Shown: in pieces, positions 44,287 through 53,206 of the stretch
How positions within the stretch are numbered: position 1 is the first letter of the stretch
How the letters are laid out: every line of letters starts with the position of its first letter
DNA from: Akkermansiaceae bacterium
GTDB taxonomy: Bacteria; Verrucomicrobiota; Verrucomicrobiia; Verrucomicrobiales; DEV007
Assembly (NCBI GenBank): GCA_024233085.1
Contig: JACKQC010000015.1
Location: 83,977 to 147,976, forward strand
DNA: 64,000 nt
Reading direction: 5' to 3'
Translations under genes and position numbers: made by a program
The notes under the pieces: generated by a model
The model's database searches: none
What the model was told of the DNA's origin: nothing
Seen by the model: the letters and a program-made list of their open reading frames with translations, nothing else

Positions 44287-44327
44287 GACCTAACAGGGTT
44301 AGGTCGGGCAGTCAACCCTGTCGGGTC
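44287..44327. repeat. REP-like nested palindrome, copy 9
   Basis: GACCTAACAGGGTTAGGTC keeps its own self-complementarity by a paired C-to-T and G-to-A change; the right half reads AGTCAACCCTGTCGGGTC. It lies in the divergent ftsH-sulfatase region, next to the family D element. Confidence 0.87.
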
Positions 44328-44536
44328 GCGCTCGTGATTCGGATAAATCGCCGCAAAAATGCACAGAAGGCACTAAAATCGATTTTGAGGTTTCCGCGCC
44401 TTTTTGCGGCCACCCAACGATTTGATTAAGTTCAGGCGCGGCCCGATTTGGGCCGTTAAGTCGCGCCCGCCCGAAGACACGATTTTTTCGCCATCGGGCC
44501 TTGTTCCGCGCCTTCGCCGTGGCGACACTCGGCGGA
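44328..44536 (+). promoter_or_regulatory. Upstream region of the second sulfatase
   Basis: Together with the two repeats it fills the 494-bp divergent gap. It is more AT-rich than its surroundings around 44340-44440 and includes a small hairpin GCCC-gattt-GGGC. No clear promoter boxes or gene are seen. Confidence 0.35.
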
Positions 44537-46024
44537 ATGAAGACACGGACCGAATTTCTCGCGCGGCCGGCTTTCGCGTTGGCGGTGGCGATCGCGATGG
44601 GTTTTGGCGGCGCGCTTTCGGCGCGGGCGGCCGACGCCGAGACGGAAAAGATGGAGCGCCCGAACCTCGTGCTCATCCTGCTGGACAACGTGGGCAAGGA
44701 ATGGTTCGGCTGCTACGGCAGCGAGGAACATTGCACGCCGAATATCGACCGGCTCGCGGCGGAGGGCGTGCGCTTTTCGCACTGCTACACGACGACGATT
44801 TGCGCGCCGAGCCGAGTCGAATGGCTGACGGGTCGCTACCCGTTTCGCACGGGCTGGCACCTGCACCACGACGCGGGACTCTATGGCGGCGGCGGGCTCG
44901 ATCCGGCGCGGGAGGTGACCTTCGCCCGCGCGCCGCGGGACGCGGGCTACGTCACTGGGATGGCGGGAAAATGGCAGGTGAACCCGCTCCACGACGAGCC
45001 GGGCATCCTCGGGCGGCACGGCTTCGACGAAACGCTGGTGTGGCCGGGCGCGATCGACCGCGACGCGGTGGACGCGGATTTTTTTCCGAAATTTCACGAC
45101 GCCATCGCGCGGAACGACGCCGAGTACCTCCGCGTCGCCACCAGCCACATCGAGAGCCGCTACTGGGATCCCGTCCTGCTGCGCAACGGCGCGCGCGAGG
45201 TGGCGAAGGGGCGCTTCGGGCCGGACCTGTTCCAGGAGTTCGCCTTCGACTTTTTCGCGCGACACCGGGAGGAGCCCTTCCTGTTCTACCACGCCATGGT
45301 CCTGACCCACGGGATGAATGTGAACGTCCACGTGGTGCCGACGCCGGATAACCGCGACGATCCGCCGAAGGAGGAAAAGGCGGCCTTCGCCGACATGCTG
45401 CGCTACGCCGACAAGCAGGTCGGCGAGGTCGTGGGAAAACTCGAGGCGCTCGGCCTGATGGACCGGACGATCGTGATCGTGGCCTCGGACAACGGCACCT
45501 CCACCTCGCTGACGGCGCGGGCGAACGGGCGCGAGGTGCGGGGCGGCCTCTACCAGATCAGCGAGGCGGGCGGCAACGTGCCGCTGATCGTTTACAGCCC
45601 GAAACTCGTGCCGGGCGGCCGCTCGGGGGCGCTGGCGGATTTCACCGACATCCTGCCGACGGTCTGCGACCTGGCGGGCGCGCCGCGGCCGGCGGGGGTG
45701 ACGCTGGACGGGCGTAGCTTCGCGGCTTATGTGCGGGGAAAGGCGGAGGCGCCGCGGAAGTGGATCTTCAACCACTACGGCGACGAGCGGGTGGCGCGCA
45801 ACGCGCGGTTCCGGCTCGAAAACGACGGCGATCTCTTCGATCTAGACGCCGACCCGGACGGCGCGACGCCGCTGCCCCGCGACGCCGGGGGAGACGCCGC
45901 CGCCGCGCGGGCGGAACTCCAGGCCGTGCTCGACGCCATGCCGGAGTCGACTCCGCTGCCCTTTCCGCATCGCAGCCTGTCCGCCTTCCGGAAGCGGGCC
46001 GAGGCGGCGGGCCGGAAACCGTAG
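44537..46024 (+). CDS. Secreted sulfatase (family S1)
   Basis: The start at ATG 44537 gives 495 residues with a signal peptide (PAFALAVAIAMGFGGALSARA). The formylglycine motif is C89-A-P-S-R93 in TTICAPSRVEWLTGRYPFRTGW, the Cys-type signature. Metal-binding residues are in LILLDNVGKEWFGCYG (Asp-Asn instead of the usual Asp-Asp) and VASDNGTSTS. TGMAGKWQ and GGLYQISEAGGNVPLIVYSP are typical. It is distinct from the sulfatase at 4-5.6 kb. The substrate is unknown. The gene is convergent with the dehydrogenase gene. Confidence 0.94.
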   Translation: MKTRTEFLARPAFALAVAIAMGFGGALSARAADAETEKMERPNLVLILLDNVGKEWFGCYGSEEHCTPNIDRLAAEGVRFSHCYTTTICAPSRVEWLTGRYPFRTGWHLHHDAGLYGGGGLDPAREVTFARAPRDAGYVTGMAGKWQVNPLHDEPGILGRHGFDETLVWPGAIDRDAVDADFFPKFHDAIARNDAEYLRVATSHIESRYWDPVLLRNGAREVAKGRFGPDLFQEFAFDFFARHREEPFLFYHAMVLTHGMNVNVHVVPTPDNRDDPPKEEKAAFADMLRYADKQVGEVVGKLEALGLMDRTIVIVASDNGTSTSLTARANGREVRGGLYQISEAGGNVPLIVYSPKLVPGGRSGALADFTDILPTVCDLAGAPRPAGVTLDGRSFAAYVRGKAEAPRKWIFNHYGDERVARNARFRLENDGDLFDLDADPDGATPLPRDAGGDAAAARAELQAVLDAMPESTPLPFPHRSLSAFRKRAEAAGRKP

Positions 46025-46118
46025 GCGTTTGCCCGCGATGGTGTGACAGAAAAGGGGGGCGGGAATGTCCGGGGAGGAACCCGCCCCGGAACCGACCGCT
46101 GAAAACCGATCACCGAAA

Positions 46119-46985
46119 TTACCGACCCCCGCCGCTCTGGTAATTCTTGGCGACGGCGCTGTAGTCGAGGTCGCCGTGGCCTTTCTGCATGGTCTTGAAC
46201 ATGACGCTGGCGGTGGTCGAGAGGGCCGGGAGATCGATCTGGTATTGGTTGGCGAGATTCAGGGCGATCTGGGCGTCCTTGAACATGTTTTTCAGCGAAA
46301 AATGGGGCTCGTAGTCCTGGCTGATGATGGTGGGAATTTTCATCGACGCCAGGGGCGAGCCGCAGGCGTTGTGCTCGATGGCTTCCTGGAGTTTTCGGGG
46401 ATCGACCCCGGCGGCGACGGTGAGCGCGTAGGCTTCGGAGAGAACCTCGACGGTGGCGGCGGAAATCATGTTGGTGGCGACCTTCAGGATGGCGGCCTCC
46501 CAGACCTCGCCGCAGTAGATGATTTCCTTGGACGAGACTTCGAGAACGGGGCGGACGAGGTCGAGCACCTTGGGATTTCCGCCGACGTAATAGACCAGCG
46601 CCCCCTTTTCGGCCGCGGCCTTGCTGCCGGTGAAGGGAGCGTCGAGATAGGAGGCTCCGGCGTCCTCGACGATCTTCGCCGCGGCGCGGACCGATTCGGG
46701 ATCGACGGTGGAGTTGTTGACGATGCAGTGTTTCCGGGTCAGGCGCTCGGCGAGGTTGCCGACGACGGAGAGCAGGGCCTCGCCGTTGGTGACGAAAATC
46801 TGGATGACATGGGCCAACTGCGCGATCTCGGCCGGCGAGCTGAGGAAATTCGGCGCCGGCTTCGGCGTGCGGTTCCAGACATAGACGTGGTAATTTTCGC
46901 CTCGGAGACATTCCGCCACGCGGCTGCCGATGATGCCGAGACCGACCACGCCGACCTTTTCGGGGTTATCGTTGAACATGGACAT
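46119..46985 (-). CDS. 3-hydroxyisobutyrate dehydrogenase-like NAD(P)-dependent oxidoreductase
   Basis: The 288-residue cytoplasmic protein has a Rossmann domain (VGVVGLGIIGSRVAECLRGENYHVYVWNRTP), the substrate motif DAPFTGSKAAAEKGALVYYVGG, and the catalytic Lys in EAAILKVATNMISAATVEVLSEAYAL. It belongs to the beta-hydroxyacid dehydrogenase family (3-HIBADH, tartronate semialdehyde reductase, GLYR). The DAPFTGSK motif resembles the glyoxylate/succinic-semialdehyde reductase branch, but the substrate cannot be fixed by eye. Met1 or Met3 may be the start. Confidence 0.9.
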   Translation of the reverse strand: MSMFNDNPEKVGVVGLGIIGSRVAECLRGENYHVYVWNRTPKPAPNFLSSPAEIAQLAHVIQIFVTNGEALLSVVGNLAERLTRKHCIVNNSTVDPESVRAAAKIVEDAGASYLDAPFTGSKAAAEKGALVYYVGGNPKVLDLVRPVLEVSSKEIIYCGEVWEAAILKVATNMISAATVEVLSEAYALTVAAGVDPRKLQEAIEHNACGSPLASMKIPTIISQDYEPHFSLKNMFKDAQIALNLANQYQIDLPALSTTASVMFKTMQKGHGDLDYSAVAKNYQSGGGR

Positions 46986-47186
46986 TTCCCGGGGAATTTC
47001 CGGTCACAAAGTCCCGCTTGCAAGCAAGTAACGGCGATGGGCGGCGGGAGGCCGCCGGTTGACGGGGCCGCTTTCGTGGCCCTAAAATGCCGTCCCTCCC
47101 GGTTTCAACGGGCAAAATCCCGGCGCCGGCCCAGTCAACGAACGAAACGAACGCGAATTCACATCCAACCCTCCTTTCCTCGAACC

Positions 47187-47690
47187 ATGAAATCCCGGAC
47201 AATTCTTCTCACCCTGATTTTCGCCGCCATCGCCCCGGCCGGGGCGAACGCGCAGCAGCAGCCGGAAAAACCGGCGCAACCGGCGGCGGCGGCGGCGCCC
47301 GCCCCGGCCCCGAAACTGACGCCCAAACAGCAGATCACCAGCTTTTACTCCACCTGCAAGCAGGGCCGCGGCGGCGAGGGGCTGATGGAAATGCTCTCCG
47401 GCAATCCCGTGGTGAAAAAGGAGGACGTGCAGCGCGTCGCCGACGCCTTTCAGCAGATGATCGCCGAAATGGGCGCCTTCGTGGACTTCGGCATTTCGAA
47501 GGAAACCAAAGTCTCCGACCGCGTGCAGGTGGTCCGCTGCGTCGCCCATTTCGAGCGCCAGCCCTTCGTCAACGAGTTCACCTTCTACGACCCCGGCGCC
47601 GGCGAATGGCGACTGGTTCATCTGCGCTACGACGCCAATCTCGCCACCATGTTCGGCGACGAGATGCGCGGCGCCGCCGAGGCGAAGTAG
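47187..47690 (+). CDS. Small exported protein of unknown function
   Basis: The start at ATG 47187 gives 167 residues with a signal peptide (MKSRTILLTLIFAAIAPAGANAQ), an Ala/Pro-rich linker (about 24-50) and a folded domain (about 52-160): QQITSFYSTCKQGRGGEGLMEML, QRVADAFQQMIAEMGAFVDFG, VQVVRCVAHFERQPFVNEFTFYDPGAGEWRLVHLRYD. The pattern resembles small NTF2-like periplasmic domains, but this is only a shape impression. It is convergent with the esterase-like gene. Confidence 0.7.
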   Translation: MKSRTILLTLIFAAIAPAGANAQQQPEKPAQPAAAAAPAPAPKLTPKQQITSFYSTCKQGRGGEGLMEMLSGNPVVKKEDVQRVADAFQQMIAEMGAFVDFGISKETKVSDRVQVVRCVAHFERQPFVNEFTFYDPGAGEWRLVHLRYDANLATMFGDEMRGAAEAK

Positions 47691-47744
47691 GCAAAGCGGC
47701 GAAAAATTCCCGCGCCGCCTCCGGTGCGCGCGCGGGCCGCGCGG

Positions 47745-48626
47745 TCAGTCGATCAGGCGCACGGTCTCCTCCTCGGCGTCGTAGAGGTCGTCCTCCGGCT
47801 CGTCGAGGATGCCCTGGTCCACGAGGAAACGGTCGATCAGGCTCACGCAGTATTGGTAGAGGTCGAAATCGACGTTGAGGTTGAAGAAACTGTGTTCGCG
47901 TCCGTCGAAGGACTCCAGCTCGCACACGTTTCCGAGCTTGCGCGAGCGTTTCACGAATTTCTCCACCAGCTCGAACGGCGTCAGGCGGTCGCGGGTGCCG
48001 TGCATGATGAAGGTCGGCGGCAGCCCGGACTCCAGGTGATCGTGGAGACAGGCGTGCTTCATCCGCGAGGCGTCGGCGAACTGCGCCGCGCCATAGCCGT
48101 TCCGGATCACCTCGATCAAGGGGCTGTAAAGGACCACGGCGTCCGGCCGGGCGCTCAGCGGCGGGTCGGTGTCGTCGTCCGGCACTCCGTTGTTCATGCC
48201 GGCGGCGGCGGCGATGTTGGCGCCCGCCAGCGAGCCCACCGCGACGACGCGCTGGGGATCGACGCGGAGCTGGTCGGCGTGGTGGCGGATCCAGCGCACC
48301 GCCGAGCGGGCGTCCTGCATCGCGGACAGCGGGGTGGTTCCCGGGTGGGTCGAGGAAAGCCGGTATTCCACCAGGGCCGAGACGCAGCCGCGCCCGGCGA
48401 AGTGCAGCGCCTGGGGGGCGAACTGCGTGACCCGTCCCTGGTCCCAGCCGCTGCCGCAGAAAAACAGCACGGCGGCCCGCGGCGTGTCGGTCGCCGCGTT
48501 TTCGGGCAGAAAGAGATGCGCCTTCAGATTCGGGCCGTCCTCGATCTCCTTGAAAACGAGCGAGGTGGCCTGATTGAGGACCTCGAGGTCGCGGCCGAGG
48601 ACCGATTTGGGGTTTGAGGGCTGCAT
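47745..48626 (-). CDS. Alpha/beta-hydrolase fold protein lacking the nucleophile Ser
   Basis: The 293-residue protein resembles carbohydrate/acyl esterases of the BD-FAE/HSL-like type: RAAVLFFCGSGWDQGR, CVSALVEYRLSSTHPGTTPLSAMQDARSAVRWIRHHADQLRVDP. At the nucleophile elbow it reads VAVGSLAGANIA (131-135 GSLAG), so the position normally held by Ser in GxSxG is Leu133. The acid (HGTRDRLTP) and His (DGREHSFF) regions are kept. No signal peptide is seen and the C-terminus is acidic (EPEDDLYDAEEE). It may be inactive, use Ser132, or have another role. Confidence 0.8.
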   Translation of the reverse strand: MQPSNPKSVLGRDLEVLNQATSLVFKEIEDGPNLKAHLFLPENAATDTPRAAVLFFCGSGWDQGRVTQFAPQALHFAGRGCVSALVEYRLSSTHPGTTPLSAMQDARSAVRWIRHHADQLRVDPQRVVAVGSLAGANIAAAAGMNNGVPDDDTDPPLSARPDAVVLYSPLIEVIRNGYGAAQFADASRMKHACLHDHLESGLPPTFIMHGTRDRLTPFELVEKFVKRSRKLGNVCELESFDGREHSFFNLNVDFDLYQYCVSLIDRFLVDQGILDEPEDDLYDAEEETVRLID

Positions 48627-48730
48627 CGTCGAAAGGATCGGGGTGGGATCGGCGAATCCGGCGACCCGGGAGGGGAAGCTGCCAATGGTAGGGGGCGCGA
48701 ATCATTTTGCAAGTCCCTGAAAGGGCGGGT

Positions 48731-48771
48731 GACCCAACAGGGTTGAGTCGTCGACCTAACCCTGTTGAGTG
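48731..48771. repeat. REP-like nested palindrome, copy 10
   Basis: GACCCAACAGGGTTGAGTC and GACCTAACCCTGTTGAGT, situated in the divergent gap between the esterase-like gene and the next exported-protein gene. Confidence 0.9.
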
Positions 48772-48854
48772 GGAAAAGACGCCGCCACGCCCGGGGTCGC
48801 GGGCCGGCTTTTTCTCCCTGCGGCGGCGGGCGGGCCGTGTTAAGGTGGCGTCCG

Positions 48855-49814
48855 ATGTCGAGGAAACGATCCCGAACCCACCGAAGCGCGGCGTTTTTCG
48901 CCCTGGGAACGCTGCTCTGGATTTCCGCGCCGGGCCTCGCGTTTGCCCAGGAACCGCGGCAGACGCCGCCCGCGCCCGGCAATTCCCCGCCGCCGGCCCC
49001 GTCGACGCCGGAGATGCAGCGCCCCTTCGAGGGTCTCTACACGGCCTGGCGCGACGCGATGACGAACGCCGACCTCGAGGCGTGGAAAAAAGTCACCGCC
49101 ACCTCGCGGCGGATCGAGACCCGCAACCGCATCGTGTCGCAGAGGCTGAAATATCCCGAATCGCTTTTCATCGGTCCGGTGCAGGCGCCGCCGCTGACGG
49201 GGCTGACGCATGTCGGCACGCTGGTCCGGGGCGACGCGGGGACTTCGGTTTACTTCGGGCGCGCGGATTTCGGGGTGTCCGACCCCTCGGAAGTGACGGA
49301 AAATTTCGTTGTGTTCCGCTTCCTGCGCGACGGGGGGCTGTGGAAGTTCGACAACCTGCGGGTGGTGAAATTCGGCGACGATCCCGAGCTGCTGCTGAAG
49401 GTGCGCAACGGGGACCTGACCTTTCTCGAGGCGCCGGAGTTCCAGCCGCCGGCGGAGATTCCGCCGATGCCCTTCGAGGTGTCGGCGCCCGACTACGTGG
49501 CGGAGGTGTGGATCACGGCCGTCGGCTACGAGGCGACGGTGAAGATCAACAACACGCACGCCAGCACGGTGGCCAACGACAGCGGTCCGGACCTGGTGGT
49601 CGGCGGGCTGAAGACCAACGGCAACCGCATCGAGATTTCCACCAAGCGCATCCCGGTCGACGCGGCGACGCCCCGTCACCTGGAGGTGGGCATCTACGCG
49701 GCGGGCAGCGCCTCGGGCGAGGCGAAGCGGGTCTATCACTACCGCTCGTCGGCGGAGGCGGCGCCGCCGGAGAAAATGGAGGCGCAATTCGCCGTCGAGG
49801 GCGTGCCGAAGTAA
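48855..49814 (+). CDS. Exported protein of unknown function
   Basis: The start at ATG 48855 gives 319 residues and a leader (AAFFALGTLLWISAPGLAFAQ), then a Pro-rich stretch. An alpha-beta part (LYTAWRDAMTNADLEAWKKVTATSRRIETRNRIVSQ...VVFRFLRDGGLWKFDNLRVVKF) resembles small NTF2-like domains. The second half is beta-rich (YVAEVWITAVGYEATVKINNTHASTVANDSGPDLVVGGL). No family was recognised. It ends 4 bp before the stop of the kinase gene on the other strand. Confidence 0.65.
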   Translation: MSRKRSRTHRSAAFFALGTLLWISAPGLAFAQEPRQTPPAPGNSPPPAPSTPEMQRPFEGLYTAWRDAMTNADLEAWKKVTATSRRIETRNRIVSQRLKYPESLFIGPVQAPPLTGLTHVGTLVRGDAGTSVYFGRADFGVSDPSEVTENFVVFRFLRDGGLWKFDNLRVVKFGDDPELLLKVRNGDLTFLEAPEFQPPAEIPPMPFEVSAPDYVAEVWITAVGYEATVKINNTHASTVANDSGPDLVVGGLKTNGNRIEISTKRIPVDAATPRHLEVGIYAAGSASGEAKRVYHYRSSAEAAPPEKMEAQFAVEGVPK

Positions 49815-49818
49815 GCGG

Positions 49819-52590
49819 TCAGGAGCCGCCGGTTTCCACCAGCACGACGCGGAAGCCGTGCTCGCCGTCCCGGCGCTCGGGCCGGCCCAGCACCTTGCGG
49901 TAGGTGGTGCGGAGATTCTCCGGCTGGAAGGAATCCCAGCCGCCGCCGCGCAGCACGTGGAGCGTGGAATTTTCGCCGCCGTAGGGATCGTCCACCCATT
50001 CCCAGACGTTGCCGGCGAGGTCGTGAATGCCCAGGGAATTGGGACGGAAACTCCCGGCGGGCGAGGTTTTGATGAAGCCGTCGTCGTAGCCGGCGATGAT
50101 GGCGCGTTTCTGCGTCGCGGCGGCGGCTTCGTCGGAGAAGTTTCCCGAGCCGGGCGGTGGCGGCCATTCGGAGCCCCAGGGATAGTGGTTGGGCAACTGG
50201 CGGGTGTCGCGGATTTCCGGGGTGGCGCCCTCCTCGGTCAGGCCGGCCATGGCGCTCCACTGGAGATCGGTGGGGATGCGGTATTCGTGGTTGCCGCGAA
50301 TGAGGCCCTCGCCCCGTTCCTTTTCGGTCAGCCAACGGCAGAAGGCGCGGCCGTCCACGAGGCTGACGCCGGCGACGGGATGGTTTTCGTCCTGCTCGAA
50401 TTTCGGGTCGGGCTTCGGGCCGGCGTCGGGGTTTTCGGCGAGAAAGGCGTCGAAATCCTTCACCCGCGTCTCGTAAACGCCGGCCATGAAATCGCCCACC
50501 GGCGCCAGGGGCAGCCCGAGGCTGTTCGTCCAGGCTTCGCCGAAGATCACGCTCTGGTCGCGGGTCAGGTCGATGGTGGCGGCGGCGATGTCCGCGTCGG
50601 TGACGGTGGCGAGGTAGCGGGCCTCGCGATAGCCGGGAAGTTTCAGGTGCAGGGGCAGGGGACCGATGCGTTGATCCTCCAGCAGCAGCGGCGTGACCCC
50701 GAGCGCCTCGCCATGGGCGAGAACTTCGGCGCCGGGCGGGTTCGAGTTGATCTGCAGGCCGCCGTGGCGGCTCTCGATCCGGCAGACGAAGGGGGAAATC
50801 TCGCCGCCGGCCCGCTCCGCCTGCGCCGCGTGGAATTGCTCCGGGCCGAGGTAGCCTTCGTCGTGGTCGCGGCGGGTCATCCAGTGGCAGAACTCCGCCA
50901 TCGTCTCCGGATCGGCCACCGCGACCTCCTCGGGAAACTCCTCGCTGCCGGCGGGCAGGACGGTCGAGGCGGGGAATTTCGTTTCGTCGAGAAAGCGGTC
51001 GAAAACCTCGCGCCCGATGCGGTTTTCGGAAAAGTGCAGGGCCTTGCTCGGGATGAAGGAGACGCCCAGGCTGTTGGTCCACGGCTGGCCGGGCCGGGGG
51101 CGCCGGTCGGGTTTCATGGCGATGTCGCTCTCTATGTGGCGGCCGCCGGGCTTCAAGTCCTCGTGCAGGGGGAAGTCGAGAAATCCGGGGGCTTTGAGCA
51201 CCAGATCGACGGGCCCGGCTTCGAATTCCAGCCAGCCGGTCGGGGTGACGGAGACGAGCGCTTCCCCGTGCCAGACGGCGGCGCCGCTGGGGTGGGTGAT
51301 CTTGAGCAGGGGCTTCGGCGGCGGCGGTTTGGGCGGCTCGGGCTCGGGCGCCTCCTTCGGCGGGGGCGGGGGACTGGCGTCGGTGTCCGAGAGGGTGATG
51401 GAGCCGTTGTTCCCGGCCGCCATCGATCCGCCGCCGACATTGTTGCGCGCGAGGGCGACGGGGTTGCTGCCCAGTTCGAAGGCATTGGGCAGGTTGGCGG
51501 TGCTGGCGTCGATTTCGCCGTCGGCGCCGGGATCGTCGAGGGTCGAGCCGGAGCCGTTTCCGGAGGCGATCGCGTCGCCGGCATCGGGGCGGCTCGAGGC
51601 CGGGGAACCGTCGCCGGGATTCGGCGTTCCGGCGGCGGGGTCGGAGGGCGCGGGCGGCGCGGGTTTCAGGTAATACCGCACCGCGCCAAAGCCGGCTCCC
51701 GCCAGGAGCACCAGGGCGGCGATCAGCGCCGCGGCCAAGCGCGGCCAGCCCGACACGGGGACCTCGTCCCCGGCGATGATGCGCCGGAGGGCCGCCGCCA
51801 TGGCCGCTCCGCTCTCGAAACGCTTGCGCGGATCGGGCGCGCCGGCGCGGCAGATGACGCCGTTGAGCGCGCGCCATTCGTCGCGGTTCACGGTGGGCGG
51901 CAGCTCCAGATTGGTCGGCAGTTCGGGGAACTCGAGCCGGTCTTTTCCCGTGGCCATTTCGTAGAGCACCATGGCCAGGCTGTAGAGGTCCGCCGACTCG
52001 GTGCCGGGGCCCTCCGGGGGCACGTATCCCTCCGTGCCGACGAAAGTGCGCTGGCCGCGGGTGGCCACCAGGCCGACGTCCGCGAGTTTCGCGACCCCTT
52101 TGACAAAAATCACGTTCGAGGGCTTCACGTCGCGGTGCGCCAGGCCCGCCGTGTGCAGATGTCCCAGCGCGCTGGCCATGGTGGCCCCGATCTCCACGCA
52201 TTCCCCCACGGGACGCTGGCGCCGCGTCGCCAGATCGGTGGAAAGGGTGCGCGGCTCGTAGTGCGCCACGTCGACGGCCTGGCCGTTCTCGCGGTCGTCG
52301 GCCAGTTCCATCACGTAGTAATAGAAACCCTGCGCCGAATTGCGGCCCACGTGCAGCACGTCGACCAGCCCCGGGTGATCCTGCGAGACTTTCTCGTAGC
52401 GCTGAATGCCCTCGAACTCGCGCTCGAAGGTCCGTTCGTGCTCGAAATCCTCCCGGCGCACGACTTTGACCGCGCGGTAGTTGCCCGTGACGCTGCGGGC
52501 GAGGAAGACCTCCCCATACGATCCGCCGCCGATCCGGCGCAGGATCTCGAATTCGGGAATGCCGGGAAGATCTGGAGAGGCCTCGCTAAT
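49819..52590 (-). CDS. Membrane Ser/Thr protein kinase with SUMF1-like ectodomain; non-standard start
   Basis: About 923 residues. The kinase domain begins at LPGIPEFEILRRIGGGSYGEVFLARSV (Gly-rich loop) with YRAVKVV (Lys), catalytic HRDVKPSN and DVG in place of DFG; the activation segment is TFVGTEGYVPPEG. One TM segment (PRLAAALIAALVLLAGAGFGAV) and a Pro/Gly-rich linker follow, then PEGA-like beta segments and a C-terminal SUMF1/FGE-type domain (GIHDLAGNVWEWVDDPYGG, LRGGGWDS). The FGE catalytic Cys residues are absent, so this domain is probably a binding module. No ATG/GTG/TTG lies between the Gly loop and an in-frame TAA at 52600-52602; ATT 52590 is the best guess. The 5' end is uncertain. 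Confidence 0.85.
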   Translation of the reverse strand: MSEASPDLPGIPEFEILRRIGGGSYGEVFLARSVTGNYRAVKVVRREDFEHERTFEREFEGIQRYEKVSQDHPGLVDVLHVGRNSAQGFYYYVMELADDRENGQAVDVAHYEPRTLSTDLATRRQRPVGECVEIGATMASALGHLHTAGLAHRDVKPSNVIFVKGVAKLADVGLVATRGQRTFVGTEGYVPPEGPGTESADLYSLAMVLYEMATGKDRLEFPELPTNLELPPTVNRDEWRALNGVICRAGAPDPRKRFESGAAMAAALRRIIAGDEVPVSGWPRLAAALIAALVLLAGAGFGAVRYYLKPAPPAPSDPAAGTPNPGDGSPASSRPDAGDAIASGNGSGSTLDDPGADGEIDASTANLPNAFELGSNPVALARNNVGGGSMAAGNNGSITLSDTDASPPPPPKEAPEPEPPKPPPPKPLLKITHPSGAAVWHGEALVSVTPTGWLEFEAGPVDLVLKAPGFLDFPLHEDLKPGGRHIESDIAMKPDRRPRPGQPWTNSLGVSFIPSKALHFSENRIGREVFDRFLDETKFPASTVLPAGSEEFPEEVAVADPETMAEFCHWMTRRDHDEGYLGPEQFHAAQAERAGGEISPFVCRIESRHGGLQINSNPPGAEVLAHGEALGVTPLLLEDQRIGPLPLHLKLPGYREARYLATVTDADIAAATIDLTRDQSVIFGEAWTNSLGLPLAPVGDFMAGVYETRVKDFDAFLAENPDAGPKPDPKFEQDENHPVAGVSLVDGRAFCRWLTEKERGEGLIRGNHEYRIPTDLQWSAMAGLTEEGATPEIRDTRQLPNHYPWGSEWPPPPGSGNFSDEAAAATQKRAIIAGYDDGFIKTSPAGSFRPNSLGIHDLAGNVWEWVDDPYGGENSTLHVLRGGGWDSFQPENLRTTYRKVLGRPERRDGEHGFRVVLVETGGS

Positions 52591-52774
52591 GCGGCTATTT
52601 TAGACGAGAACCCGGGGGCGCGCCATGTCCGATCTTTCCGGAGGGAGTGAATGAAAACGGCGACCGCGAATCGTGGCTTGGCCATCCACGGCCATGTTTT
52701 CGGGAAAGGGATTGTTCTCCAAAAATCCCGCGTTCAACCGCCCTTCGTCCGCTGTTGAACCGCCCTCCGCCCTG
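52591..52774. other. Intergenic region between kinase and VapC genes
   Basis: No gene is seen. It should contain the kinase promoter. An ATG at 52626 is in frame with the kinase but is cut off after eight codons by TAA 52600-52602. Confidence 0.4.
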
Positions 52775-53206
52775 TCAGGGCCGCGTGGTTTCCGGGGCCG
52801 GGACCAACTTCGGCGAAATGAGAGCGACGCGGGGAAAATAGGTCTGAAAACCGGAAGGATTCCTCGTCAAAATGGGTATCCCCGAAAGCTCGGCATGAGC
52901 GCCGATGAAAAAATCGGGGAGAGTCGAAGTTTTTCGACCGCCTCTTTTTCGATAGATTTTGTAGGCCTCGCCGGCGCGAAACGAGGCGCCGAAGGGCAGA
53001 TCCAGCCTGATCAAGTTTGCCAACGCCAGCGCTGACTGAAAATCGGTCTCGGAGGAAAACCCCAAGCTCAATTCCGCGGCAATTTCGGGATTGATTGCCA
53101 CTTCCCCCGCCGCGAGGCAGTTGCCAAACTCGCCGCTTGACCACTGGTACCAGTTCGGATCCTGCGTCCAGATGTCGATCAGGATGTTGGTGTCGATCAA
53201 CGTCAT
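52775..53206 (-). CDS. vapC: PIN-domain ribonuclease toxin, VapC family
   Basis: The start at ATG 53206 gives 143 residues beginning TLIDTNILIDIWTQDPNW, with the first acidic PIN residue at Asp5. Further PIN features are INPEIAAELSLGF and the C-terminal LPDFFIGAHAELSGIPILTRNPSGFQTYFP with its Asp and the terminal RN/D region. VapC toxins cleave tRNA or rRNA. Its start overlaps the antitoxin stop (ATGA), typical of vapBC. GC is lower than in core genes. Confidence 0.92.
   Translation of the reverse strand: MTLIDTNILIDIWTQDPNWYQWSSGEFGNCLAAGEVAINPEIAAELSLGFSSETDFQSALALANLIRLDLPFGASFRAGEAYKIYRKRGGRKTSTLPDFFIGAHAELSGIPILTRNPSGFQTYFPRVALISPKLVPAPETTRP

Noticed and set aside
47075..47135. Third copy of the family B repeat
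   Set aside because: Only loose similarity (GGGATTTTGCCCG and GGGAGGGACGGCATTTT on the minus strand) and no matching second end.
49819..50570. Formylglycine-generating enzyme that would activate the two sulfatases
   Set aside because: The SUMF1-like domain of the kinase lacks the catalytic Cys residues (RGGGWDS..NLRTTYR), so it is unlikely to convert sulfatase cysteines.
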